The notes beneath the pieces are model-generated. The model was given only the letters and a program-made list of their open reading frames with translations. It was not told the origin of the DNA and did no database searches. A DNA stretch of 13,547 nt. Source: Nostoc sp. CHAB 5715 (GTDB lineage: Bacteria; Cyanobacteriota; Cyanobacteriia; Cyanobacteriales; Nostocaceae). Position 1 is the first letter of the stretch; each line of letters opens with the position of its first letter. Location of the stretch: positions 1 to 13,547 of the forward strand of contig NZ_JAIVFR010000063.1 in NCBI RefSeq assembly GCF_020829685.1. The letters are read 5' to 3'. A program made the position numbers and the translations under genes. This document shows positions 1-6,948 of the stretch, in pieces.

Positions 1-1
1 A

Positions 2-43
2 AATTGGGTGGACTTGTACGATAGCCTCAAAGAGAAAAAGTAA
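2..43 (+). CDS. 3' end of a rightward gene cut by the left edge
   Basis: An open frame enters from the left edge and reads NWVDLYDSLKEKK before a TAA at 41-43. The charged Lys-rich tail and the hairpin starting ten bases after the stop are what a real gene end looks like. Thirteen residues are too few to name a family. Since a mobile-element boundary gene such as an integrase could sit here, the sequence to the left would be informative, but nothing visible proves that. Confidence 0.35.
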   Translation, partial: NWVDLYDSLKEKK

Positions 44-52
44 GTCCAATCC

Positions 53-87
53 TTTTGTTCGCGGATGTTTTACGCGAACAAAATTTT
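53..87. terminator. Hairpin between convergent genes, probable terminator
   Basis: TTTTGTTCGCG (53-63) and CGCGAACAAAA (73-83) form a perfect 11-bp stem with a 9-nt loop, followed by TTTTC on the + strand. The stop codon of the leftward 66-aa gene lies in the loop (70-72), and the rightward partial gene ends at 43. The hairpin therefore sits where two convergent transcripts should end. The T tract is short, so it could act mainly as an mRNA 3'-end stabiliser. Confidence 0.6.
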
Positions 88-270
88 CTTTGTTTTACCT
101 CTACTTCTCCTTAACCGAGCAGTATTGAGTACTAGCGCTTCATATCCCTTAGTAAGTGCTTTAATTTGCTGCAAGATATCAGATGGTAATAGATAAGTTT
201 TACCGTCTAAAGTTATTCGTTGCCGTGGTGTAAAAGTCATAATTTTTATTTTTGGATTATAGATATACAT
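70..270 (-). CDS. Small hypothetical protein (66 aa; 56 aa from inner Met)
   Basis: I do not recognise this small basic protein. From the inner Met at 240 it begins MTFTPRQRITLDGKTY, followed by a predicted amphipathic stretch (about residues 29-48 of the long form) and a very basic C-terminus with RLRRSRGKTKK. The basic tail suggests nucleic-acid contact, but that is inference. Neither start, 270 nor 240, has a convincing Shine-Dalgarno site; 240 gives the more protein-like N-terminus. It lies downstream of the replication gene on the same strand, separated from it by a strong hairpin at 314-343, and ends inside another hairpin. It could be a spurious frame, but its placement between two terminator-like structures favours a real gene. 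Confidence 0.5.
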   Translation of the reverse strand: MYIYNPKIKIMTFTPRQRITLDGKTYLLPSDILQQIKALTKGYEALVLNTARLRRSRGKTKKILFA

Positions 271-313
271 TGCATTGATACTAGCATTTTCAAAGTTTAG
301 AAAGTCACTCTTT

Positions 314-343
314 ACAAAATCCCAAGTAACTTTGGGATTTTGT
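314..343. terminator. Strong hairpin after the replication gene
   Basis: ACAAAATCCCAA (314-325) pairs perfectly with TTGGGATTTTGT (332-343) around a 6-nt loop. It lies 15 bases past the stop of the 1255-aa gene. Read on the minus strand, the 3' arm itself holds a UUUU run. Read on the plus strand, the stem is followed by a T-rich stretch (344-357). It most likely ends the leftward replication transcript and may work both ways. Confidence 0.7.
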
Positions 344-357
344 ATTTTTATACTTTT

Positions 358-3300
358 CTAGGTTGTTGACATCTCTAGAACCGCTTCCTGTAGTGCTAAG
401 AGTTCAATTTCTGTTAGCGTTGCCAGCGCTTTTTCAGAAGCTTGTCCAAATTCTTTGATTTGTTTAGCGATCGCTTTTATAGCAGGTGTGAACCCAAACA
501 AAACCATCTCTTTTACCTTATCCATAATATTAGGTTCCATAGCTGGTAAGTTTTCTATTACCGTTTCCTGTGCTGTTGCTACAGCCGTGACAGGCTCTAA
601 ACTTGTAGGATCACAGGCTAACTCTGTCTCAGGCATCGATAACGCTTTAGGCGCTCTCTGTCCTGTTTCTAGCGTGTACTCCCAATTAGGTTTATCAGTT
701 TGGTAGTTTTCAGCTTCCCAGGTATTCCATCGAATATTTACACAATCCAAAGCAACTGTACGATAGTCACTATTGAATTTATCAAAATCCAGCCCGTAGA
801 CGTAATATTTGCCGCCTTTGGTGTTGGTCTGACCGTTACTTTTTAGATAAACTCCTGCTAGTCCTAGCAACTGTTTGATAAATTTCACGTTTTCTTTTTG
901 CTCAACAGTTTTGTTCTCTGGTATCAATCCAGCTAGACGGTAAGTTTTTATATCCGTCCTTCTAGCTTTAGCAATGATTTTAAGTACTTCAGGACTCTTC
1001 TTAGTCAACTCTAAACCGTTCTCAAGTTGCTTGATGAGTTCTGGAATTCCTAAAGCTTGCAATGCTTTGATAACATGGTAGTCCTTCTGCACTAAGCTTT
1101 CGCCGTCCACAAATTCAGCAGTGGCAGTATTATATAGTGCTGCTTCCAGGCGTTTCTTAGACATCTCTGGATTATGCACAAAATAGAAATTTTCCTGTTG
1201 TTTGATGAAGTTTCTATTTTTCAGATAACACTCTAGGATAAAATCTTCTGACCATATCGAAGTATCTTTAATACCAGGGAGTTTATCGAGAATTCGAGCC
1301 TTTGTAAGCGCTCTGGCTGTGTCTACAGTCTCTAGTCGCTCGTGTACCTGTTTAGCTTCTTCAAGCCCGTCTACATATTCGTTAGCATTAAAAATCTCAG
1401 ATGCTTTTTGTATTTTTTCCTCTATTGCAATATCTTTCATATTCTGAGCAATATCGGGACGGGTAATTGATGTGACAAACTCTACAGTATGCCCTTCTTT
1501 CTCAAGTACATATCGAAGGCACGAGCGATAGTGATTCTTTTCAAAAAGCTCTAAACCTTTCTCAAGTAGCGATCGATCTTGCCATGTAGAATTGATACGC
1601 TTCTGAGCATTCAGAATGATATCCTCCGCATCTGGATTTCCAAATTCTGCTGCTAGCTCAGTCATTCTTTCATTAATTAATTTTCCTAAATCTTCGTAGT
1701 AGTAATCATCCTTATCACTAAATAATCCTTTCTCAGGTATTGAGATATATGTAGGTATATCGTTGTCGCGTAATCTAAATAAAAATTGTGATAACCCTTG
1801 GGTTCTTAATAAGCCGCAAAAAATACCAGCTATACAGTTAAAGTATTTTTGAAGTTTTACACTAAATCCCGTCATAATTGACGGTGAACCAAGTACAAAA
1901 TCAGGCTGATATTTTAGGATAAATTCTGATGGATCTTGCATCATCTCAGATACCCAAGATGAATTAAGTTTATCAATTGAGATTAAATTACCGTATCTCT
2001 CTAGAGCCAGGGGAACACGATTAAATAAATGCTTCCATGTTTCACCTTCACAAAGGCTTCCATCTGGTAGACGGTAATTAGCGGATATTTCAGAGTTGAT
2101 CAAGAATCCTACTTTGCTATGGTGGTTTAGTAATTTTTCAATTTTTGTTCCTTGTGTGTCCGTCACGATAAAAAGCTTAGATTCTGGCTCTATTATTAAA
2201 TTTAAGAGTGCCGATTGATTGGCTTTTTTTAAGTCTATTTCACCGTCTTTATCGGTACTAATCCCATCCAAGAATTTAAAATCTCTTAGGCGCTTTATGG
2301 TTTCAAAGCGGACGGCAACCACCTTTTTATTAGGTGCTATTTTCTTTAGCATTTCAATATCATGATCTGCTAAATCATCATCCATGATGTAAACTCTTTT
2401 AGCCGCTCTAAGCTCACTGCTTATTATTTCCTGTAGCTTTGCCCTTTCAGCGCCTTTGACAGTTCCCCCACTTACTAGCTGTCTGTCGCTGGCTGTTTTT
2501 TCATCAAAGTAAAGGTCATACTTGTAGCAATAGCCCTCTATCTTTGGCAAGGATTCTGTGCAACCTACTAAGTGGGTATTTTCTGGAATGGTTGTTGATC
2601 TATCAAATTTAGAAAAATTTTCTACAACCATTCCCATTTTTCGCATCTCAGCAATTTCTTGAGCTACCAATTTTCTGCGCGGTAAAATCGTGATCGAGTA
2701 GATGCCGTCTATAATTTGGCGCTCTAGTTTCTCATCTCTTGCGCTTTCAGACTTTCCACCACCTTTTGACGCGCTAATAGTAGTAATTTGATTGTCTTCC
2801 CGTGGAAATAATTTAAAATCTACTTTTTCATTTTCAACTGTCAAATCTGCTGTATACATTCTAGAAGCTACCCATCTTGGAAGCTTACCAGGGTCAACAG
2901 GTATAGGAGATTTAAAATCTGTTCCTGATTCGGTGGAATAAATATGTTCTGGATGTTGATCAGGATGCTCAATAATTATTTTTCCATCTACAGTTTCAGT
3001 TTCATTTTTTTCTACTTCGTGTTCTTTAACAAGTAATAAAAAATTCTCCGGTGTGATTAAATCAAAGCTTAGTGTGTTTTCAAGTTCATCAATATCAGGG
3101 TCTTGGTTTTTTTCTAATTGGTTCCACCAAGCAACATTTACTGAGTAAGTTCTACTTGTTAATTCTTCAGTAATTTTCTTGTAATTATTCAGGATGTGAG
3201 AATTGCTTAAGCTTCCGGCATCTGGACATAAAACAACTTTATTAGTTTGCCCTAACGCTTCTACTACTGCATTGATTGAGCCTAGCCAGTTTGCCCCTGC

Positions 3301-4125
3301 TGCCCCAACAATTTGAATATCCTTACGTCCGTACCTAAACCACAATTTCAGGGCAGTAATCAGTGATTTTAGCGAACCTTCTACTAACCAAGTTTCAGTT
3401 ATTTGTTCGGCTTCGGGATGCCTCCAGAGAAATACAGGTAATTCACCGCTCGGTAAATGTGGGCTGTTTCCGCCTTTATTAGCAGATGATAACCAAATGT
3501 ACTTACCAAATTTTACACGGTTATCACTGGCTATTTGAAATCCTGTGATTTCACTGTTGAGGTTTACAGCCGCGATCGCAAGCCCAATGACTCCTGTTAG
3601 TTGCGTAGTTCCATTTGCAAGCATGACTCCTGCCAGAGATGGAGAAGCATCAACTTTTAACCCTGGCTTCCAACTGGTGATCCATCCTTGAGAAACTGCA
3701 AAATCAATCTCTTCAGAATTTAAACCGCGTTTCTCAGACAACTCTGAGTGTCTATGCTTTTGGTTTAGTCCAAGTGTGGCAACGATACGGCGGTATTGTT
3801 CATCCCGGTCAGGAATGGGGAGTAATTGAGCTAACTTTTGTTGTTCTTCCCGTTCAGAACGCTCACGCCGTCGTTTTTTTTCATCAGCCCATTCCCGCCG
3901 CCGTTCTTCTGTCCATTCGGTGCTATTGTCGGGTTTAAAACTTGCTGTGTGTCCATTGCTTTCTTTGACACAAATAAATCCGTTGACTCTTTCACCCTTT
4001 CTAGCATCGGCAAAGGTATGGCATAGCTGAAAATTTTCGTCCGCTTTGCTATGCCTACAATCACCATCGTCATTTTCACAGACCGGACAAGGATTGTGTT
4101 TGTTGCTTGGGTAAAGGTTAGTCAT
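358..4125 (-). CDS. Plasmid replication protein, Zn-ribbon/TOPRIM-like/helicase (CyRepA-like, DUF3854)
   Basis: This 1255-aa protein has the layout of large cyanobacterial plasmid Rep proteins, which combine primase-like and helicase parts to start replication. Cysteines 13, 16, 23 and 35 (CPVC...C...C) form a CHC2-like zinc ribbon. Residues 60-100 are a highly charged, probably helical stretch. A DUF3854/TOPRIM-like region covers roughly 150-330, with an acidic motif WLVEGSLKS (Glu249) and a later Asp (VVLCPDAGS, Asp302). The helicase part has a Walker A-like SASKGGGKS (about 451-459) and a DE box, YDLYFDEKT (Asp541-Glu542). Further on, SPSIMTGFSV and QFLFRLRDND resemble helicase motifs V and VI. 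The start overlaps the stop of the upstream 148-aa gene (TAATG), with GGGAGG nine bases upstream. Assignment to the CyRepA group is by architecture from memory; a role in replication is likely but unproven. Confidence 0.8.
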   Translation of the reverse strand: MTNLYPSNKHNPCPVCENDDGDCRHSKADENFQLCHTFADARKGERVNGFICVKESNGHTASFKPDNSTEWTEERRREWADEKKRRRERSEREEQQKLAQLLPIPDRDEQYRRIVATLGLNQKHRHSELSEKRGLNSEEIDFAVSQGWITSWKPGLKVDASPSLAGVMLANGTTQLTGVIGLAIAAVNLNSEITGFQIASDNRVKFGKYIWLSSANKGGNSPHLPSGELPVFLWRHPEAEQITETWLVEGSLKSLITALKLWFRYGRKDIQIVGAAGANWLGSINAVVEALGQTNKVVLCPDAGSLSNSHILNNYKKITEELTSRTYSVNVAWWNQLEKNQDPDIDELENTLSFDLITPENFLLLVKEHEVEKNETETVDGKIIIEHPDQHPEHIYSTESGTDFKSPIPVDPGKLPRWVASRMYTADLTVENEKVDFKLFPREDNQITTISASKGGGKSESARDEKLERQIIDGIYSITILPRRKLVAQEIAEMRKMGMVVENFSKFDRSTTIPENTHLVGCTESLPKIEGYCYKYDLYFDEKTASDRQLVSGGTVKGAERAKLQEIISSELRAAKRVYIMDDDLADHDIEMLKKIAPNKKVVAVRFETIKRLRDFKFLDGISTDKDGEIDLKKANQSALLNLIIEPESKLFIVTDTQGTKIEKLLNHHSKVGFLINSEISANYRLPDGSLCEGETWKHLFNRVPLALERYGNLISIDKLNSSWVSEMMQDPSEFILKYQPDFVLGSPSIMTGFSVKLQKYFNCIAGIFCGLLRTQGLSQFLFRLRDNDIPTYISIPEKGLFSDKDDYYYEDLGKLINERMTELAAEFGNPDAEDIILNAQKRINSTWQDRSLLEKGLELFEKNHYRSCLRYVLEKEGHTVEFVTSITRPDIAQNMKDIAIEEKIQKASEIFNANEYVDGLEEAKQVHERLETVDTARALTKARILDKLPGIKDTSIWSEDFILECYLKNRNFIKQQENFYFVHNPEMSKKRLEAALYNTATAEFVDGESLVQKDYHVIKALQALGIPELIKQLENGLELTKKSPEVLKIIAKARRTDIKTYRLAGLIPENKTVEQKENVKFIKQLLGLAGVYLKSNGQTNTKGGKYYVYGLDFDKFNSDYRTVALDCVNIRWNTWEAENYQTDKPNWEYTLETGQRAPKALSMPETELACDPTSLEPVTAVATAQETVIENLPAMEPNIMDKVKEMVLFGFTPAIKAIAKQIKEFGQASEKALATLTEIELLALQEAVLEMSTT

Positions 4126-4571
4126 TAGTTACGACCTCCCTTTAACGCTTCAAGCTTACCGGAGGGCTTCAAACGAATTAGAGAAGCCACTGGTTTATCA
4201 GTGAGTTTCCCGGTGCAAATCACAAAACCATTTTCTAATGCTGCGATTGCTACTGAAGGGATACCCAGGAATTCAGCTAATAGATCACCGAAAAAATGTT
4301 CTATTCGTAGCGGATCGATTACTTCAGGCTGTATTGAGCTTCCTTTGAGCCTTGGTGATATATCTTGAACTCGTTCATGGAATTGAACAGCCAACCAGTT
4401 ATCTACCGCGAAAACTCTTCCTATAGCTTCCTGATCGGGAAAGCTCAAAAAATGCTCTAAATGCTCAGATTCTTTATTCTTTCTGGCTTGTAGCCCTAAA
4501 CGATTCCAGAATTGTATTACGGTGTAATACTTGCCAGATGGCTTTGAATTATGTGATAATTGACCTAACAT
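4125..4571 (-). CDS. Hypothetical protein coupled to the replication gene (148 aa)
   Basis: I do not recognise this protein. It has no obvious membrane segment, signal peptide or metal motif. It is a soluble-looking mixed alpha/beta sequence with a hydrophobic helix near the middle (HFFGDLLAEFLGIPSVAIAAL) and a basic C-terminus (GKLEALKGGRN). Its stop shares one base with the start of the 1255-aa replication protein (TAATG), and the Rep ribosome site GGGAGG lies inside its last codons. The two are therefore translated together, and a function in replication initiation or copy control is the reasonable inference. The start at 4571 is preceded by a purine-rich AAAGAAG. It is the first gene of the replication transcript, downstream of the repeat-rich region 4572-4856. 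Confidence 0.75.
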   Translation of the reverse strand: MLGQLSHNSKPSGKYYTVIQFWNRLGLQARKNKESEHLEHFLSFPDQEAIGRVFAVDNWLAVQFHERVQDISPRLKGSSIQPEVIDPLRIEHFFGDLLAEFLGIPSVAIAALENGFVICTGKLTDKPVASLIRLKPSGKLEALKGGRN

Positions 4572-4704
4572 TTGAGCTTCTTTATCCTTCTGATAGGGGA
4601 TTAGGAAGCGCTTTTTTTATCTATTTGTCCGACGTATTACTTTTGTGAACGTGTTAACCTGAAAATATATTAAAAATCTTTGGTGTCTTTAAGGGACTGG
4701 AAGG

Positions 4705-4727
4705 TGTAACGTTTATCAGACGTTACA
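4705..4727. repeat. Inverted repeat TGTAACGT-N7-ACGTTACA
   Basis: The two 8-bp arms are perfect and their centres lie 15 bp apart, about one and a half helical turns. One arm recurs in altered form as TGTAACAT within the palindrome at 4828-4846 and as TGTACGT at 4807-4813. This suggests a family of related protein-binding sites upstream of the replication genes. Confidence 0.5.
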
Positions 4728-4827
4728 GGATGTGAGAAGGCTAGTCACGGACTAAGCAAAAACATCAGCCAGACAGATTTTTAAAGGCGCTTTCCTTTTA
4801 TATGGGTGTACGTTTATATTTTGGCAT

Positions 4828-4846
4828 TGAAAATGTAACATTTTCA
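4828..4846. repeat. Perfect 19-bp palindrome just after the 259-aa gene
   Basis: TGAAAATGTAACATTTTCA is self-complementary around a single central base. It sits 10 bases past the stop of the leftward 259-aa gene. As RNA it could fold into a hairpin that marks the 3' end of that operon, but no T run follows on the minus strand, so an operator or origin element is equally possible. Confidence 0.5.
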
Positions 4847-4856
4847 CTCCAACGGA

Positions 4857-5636
4857 CTAGAAGCCAGAAGGCTTACCCAGTAAGACTTTAAGCCCTCCTG
4901 CGTGATAACACTTAGAATCTGAAAAACTATTTTTAAACATAGCTTGGCTTAAAAGGACTTTACCTTTTCCTCTGGTTTTGGGAGAGAGAACAGTATAAAA
5001 CTGACCATCTTCACCTTGCTCTACAGGTACAAAGTAGGGTGATTCTAATTCTCTGGTAGCTGTGGATTTAGCATCTAAAAATTCATTCCAAAGTTTCGTA
5101 AAATCGCATTTATAGACGCTTTCAGCCCATTTAATTGAAGCTTGGATTAAATTCCATGTATGAGGGTACTTTTCACGGCTGTAAGGGTTCTCAAAGCTTC
5201 TTAGGGCTTTATTATGCCCTTGTGTAGTCTTAATACCTTCTGTTTTATTTTTGCCTTCACCGCACCACAGAATACCTTCAAATAGAATCCCTGCCACCCA
5301 ATCAACCGGATTGTTATAGCTTAAAGACTCTTTAACGCCTTTGAAATGGCATTCTTTAGCCAAGGAAGCTATGAATTTGAGTAGTTGACCTCTGGCTTTA
5401 AATAAAGGTGCTGTAGAGCAAGGTAAAGGTATTTTGTGCTTACCGTCCCAAGACTCTTTAAAAAACCAGTGCAAATCGCTCAATCTAAAAAGCGTATCAG
5501 ACATTAAAGGTGCGTCGGATTGGATAACAGCTAATCTGAAATCATTTTCTAATTGGCTTATTAAAGATTTCCAAGAGTTCGGCACTGTGCTAGGTACATC
5601 AGCATTTAAAGGTTCAAATAATTTAGTTTTTGTCAT
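4857..5636 (-). CDS. Hypothetical protein (259 aa), last gene of the XRE-Uma2 operon
   Basis: I do not recognise a family. The sequence is soluble-looking and rich in aromatic residues, with several conserved-looking blocks: LHWFFKESWDGKHKIPLPCS near residue 55-75, NPVDWVAGILFEGILWCGEG about 107-127, and a C-terminal GGLKVLLGKPSGF. It has no signal peptide or membrane segment. The gene starts five bases after the stop of the 77-aa winged-HTH gene, so the two are co-transcribed and probably functionally linked. No clear Shine-Dalgarno site precedes the ATG at 5636. A palindrome follows its stop. By position, at the end of a regulator-led operon on a mobile replicon, it could serve replication, maintenance or host interaction, but the sequence does not say which. 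Confidence 0.7.
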   Translation of the reverse strand: MTKTKLFEPLNADVPSTVPNSWKSLISQLENDFRLAVIQSDAPLMSDTLFRLSDLHWFFKESWDGKHKIPLPCSTAPLFKARGQLLKFIASLAKECHFKGVKESLSYNNPVDWVAGILFEGILWCGEGKNKTEGIKTTQGHNKALRSFENPYSREKYPHTWNLIQASIKWAESVYKCDFTKLWNEFLDAKSTATRELESPYFVPVEQGEDGQFYTVLSPKTRGKGKVLLSQAMFKNSFSDSKCYHAGGLKVLLGKPSGF

Positions 5637-5641
5637 AAAAA

Positions 5642-5875
5642 TTAACGCAAATTGATATCAATCAAATATTGTTTCATTGCTGTCAGACTGATTTTAATTA
5701 ATCCAGTATTTCCGTTAGTTCTAAAGTAATGTAGACCTTGTATTAATTTTCCTTTTTGAATTAACCTTTTAACTGTTCTAGGATGATAACCTGCGCCTAA
5801 GCGTGAGTGCAGTTCAACAAGGGTTAGTAGGTCATTTTCATCTAAATCTTTAGGGTGTAATTTAGTTCTAGGCAT
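5642..5875 (-). CDS. Small winged helix-turn-helix protein, excisionase-like (77 aa)
   Basis: The middle of this basic 77-aa protein, about residues 15-43 (LLTLVELHSRLGAGYHPRTVKRLIQKG), has the spacing of a MerR/excisionase-type helix-turn-helix. It is followed by a wing-like strand pair (GLHYFRTNG, LIKI) and a closing helix. Proteins of this size and shape act as recombination directionality factors, or as small transcription or replication accessory factors on mobile elements. No integrase is visible in the window, so excisionase activity cannot be claimed. It is third in the leftward operon, 25 bases after the Uma2 gene and five bases before the 259-aa gene. No good ribosome site precedes its ATG, so coupling to upstream translation is likely. 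Confidence 0.65.
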   Translation of the reverse strand: MPRTKLHPKDLDENDLLTLVELHSRLGAGYHPRTVKRLIQKGKLIQGLHYFRTNGNTGLIKISLTAMKQYLIDINLR

Positions 5876-5900
5876 TTTAAAGAACCGTTAACAATTAGTT

Positions 5901-6527
5901 TTAACCGACATATCCAGCTTGAAAAACCTGTTCAGCAGTTAAATTTAACTCTGAGAAAGCCAATGATTGAATACGATCACTACCTCTAAATTGAGTAACT
6001 TGGTACTCACCATCGATTAATTGATAAATCGAAATAGTTGGTTGTTTAGGATTGCCAATAAACTTTCTAGCACCTATAGCAGCATAATCTACAATCCAAT
6101 ATTCTGGAATACCTATAGCTTCATAATCTGCCAATTTTTTGTAATAATCATCTCGCCAATTAGTACTAACAACTTCAATAACCAATGGAATAGATGCAGC
6201 TTGAGATACAGTTGATTCTTTTTTCCATAAAGGCTCATTTACTAAGTTTGGTCGATTGATTACTAATACGTCTGGATAATAAGCTGATTCACCCTCAAGT
6301 GGTTTGACTAATACAGTTTTTGGAATGTAATAAGGTAGATTTAAACGCTTGATATCTGCTGATATTTCTAGTGCTAAAAAACCCACAACATCTTCATGAT
6401 CACCCGTTGGTTGTGCCATTTCAACTACAAACCCATCATGCAGTTCATAACGTTTACCTGTGTTATCAGGATACTTAGCGACGAATTCATCAAATGTGAC
6501 TAGTTTTTTCTGTAAAGTTTGAGTCAT
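5901..6527 (-). CDS. Uma2-family (DUF820) PD-(D/E)XK endonuclease-like protein
   Basis: This 208-aa protein matches the Uma2 family, restriction-nuclease-fold proteins that are extremely numerous in cyanobacteria and whose biological role is unsettled. Family hallmarks are visible in order: the N-terminal FDEFVAKYP and YELHDGFVVEM; the strand YYPDVLVI with the active-site Asp86; IPLVIEVVS with Glu118; and the closing DDYYKKLADYEAIGIPEYWIVD. The nuclease residues appear intact and the length is normal. Its ATG overlaps the stop of the XRE regulator (ATGA), so the two are translationally coupled. In this setting it may be a maintenance or competition nuclease kept in check by the regulator, but it could also be one more dispersed cyanobacterial copy. 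Confidence 0.9.
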   Translation of the reverse strand: MTQTLQKKLVTFDEFVAKYPDNTGKRYELHDGFVVEMAQPTGDHEDVVGFLALEISADIKRLNLPYYIPKTVLVKPLEGESAYYPDVLVINRPNLVNEPLWKKESTVSQAASIPLVIEVVSTNWRDDYYKKLADYEAIGIPEYWIVDYAAIGARKFIGNPKQPTISIYQLIDGEYQVTQFRGSDRIQSLAFSELNLTAEQVFQAGYVG

Positions 6528-6799
6528 GCTGTCTTCTCATTCTCCTGTTTCATATTGTCTAAGGGTCGATCTAAATCAATTCCTAAATCAATATTTAAAG
6601 CTTTTTCAATATTTTTAAGAGTTTCAAAAGGTACTTCGCCGACCTTCTCATTTTCTATACGATGCCAATGTGGGCTTGATATTCCCGCTTCAGCACAAAG
6701 AAAGGTTAATGGTCTGTCAGATGCTTTTCTAGCGTGTTTAATTTTCTCTCCTAATCCTGGAAATTCTTTACTATACAATACTTTCATCAAAGTAAGCAT
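6524..6799 (-). CDS. XRE-family helix-turn-helix regulator (91 aa)
   Basis: A Cro/C1-type HTH covers about residues 17-71. LGEKIKHARKASDRPLTFLC leads into the recognition region AGISSPHWHRIEN, then the typical VPFETLKNIEKALNID. Such proteins are usually dimeric repressors that control their own promoter. The start at 6799 has AAGGAG (6816-6811) eleven bases upstream and is preferred over the inner Met at 6787, which has no ribosome site. It heads the leftward operon and overlaps the Uma2 gene by four bases. A perfect palindrome covers its -35 box and that of the divergent operon, so auto-repression and control of the rightward genes is the expected mode. Proteins of this size also occur as antitoxins; the coupled Uma2 nuclease makes that a second possibility. 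Confidence 0.85.
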   Translation of the reverse strand: MLTLMKVLYSKEFPGLGEKIKHARKASDRPLTFLCAEAGISSPHWHRIENEKVGEVPFETLKNIEKALNIDLGIDLDRPLDNMKQENEKTA

Positions 6800-6841
6800 A
6801 CGAGGTACTACTCCTTAAGTATGTCTTTAAGTCTAGCCTTT

Positions 6842-6870
6842 AGAATAACATCAAAAATATTACTTGACAA
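6842..6870 (-). promoter_or_regulatory. Promoter of the leftward XRE-Uma2 operon
   Basis: On the minus strand TTGTCA (6870-6865) and TATTCT (6847-6842) lie exactly 17 bases apart. They match five and four of six consensus positions. A start near 6835 would leave a leader of about 35 bases before the XRE ATG. The -35 box lies inside the palindrome shared with the opposite promoter. Confidence 0.6.
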
Positions 6871-6879
6871 GTACTACTT
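6861..6879. promoter_or_regulatory. Palindromic operator array between divergent promoters
   Basis: TACTTGACAAGTA (6861-6873) is a perfect palindrome around its central base. AAGTACTACTT (6869-6879) is a second perfect palindrome overlapping it, so three TACTT/AAGTA half-sites stand in alternating orientation. The array covers both -35 boxes. GTACTACT recurs at 6805-6812, next to the ribosome site of the XRE gene, and AAGTA recurs at 6817-6821. The obvious ligand is the XRE regulator encoded alongside. Confidence 0.7.
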
Positions 6880-6892
6880 ATGAAGTTAGTAT
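6864..6892 (+). promoter_or_regulatory. Promoter of the rightward orphan operon
   Basis: A perfect TTGACA (6864-6869) is followed after 17 bases by TAGTAT (6887-6892), four of six matches to the -10 consensus. A start near 6899 would lie downstream of the ATG at 6880. That argues for the ATG at 6949 as the true start of the first gene, leaving a leader of about 50 bases. Confidence 0.6.
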
Positions 6893-6948
6893 TTAGATGT
6901 GCAAATAACTTACTGCACACCCATGCTACACAATCAAATAAAAGCTTT

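Larger units (their letters stand above)
4572..4856. promoter_or_regulatory. Gene-free, repeat-rich region; candidate origin or rep control region
   Basis: This 285-bp stretch between two leftward genes has no convincing coding frame. It holds a perfect 8-bp inverted repeat TGTAACGT/ACGTTACA (4705-4712 and 4720-4727) and a perfect 19-bp palindrome centred at 4837. A near-direct repeat, GGTGTAACGTTTAT (4703-4716) against GGTGTACGTTTAT (4805-4817), and the repeated octamer ACGGACTA (4747-4754, 4852-4859) add to the pattern. The rep transcript must start here or upstream, and I could not settle on a single promoter. A replication origin or a Rep/regulator binding region is inferred from position and repeats only. 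Confidence 0.45.

Noticed and set aside
455..706. A rightward frame of 83 codons opposite the replication gene
   Set aside because: It lies wholly antisense to the well-supported 1255-aa protein, has no ribosome site or recognisable domain, and is a chance frame.
4596..4620. AAGCGCTT followed by a T run as a terminator upstream of the 148-aa gene
   Set aside because: The self-complementary core is only eight bases with no loop, and it lies in the leader of a leftward gene while the T run points rightward, where no gene ends.
6880..6948. ATG at 6880 as the start of the HTH/coiled-coil gene
   Set aside because: It falls within the operator and upstream of the predicted transcription start, and the added residues carry no conserved-looking feature.
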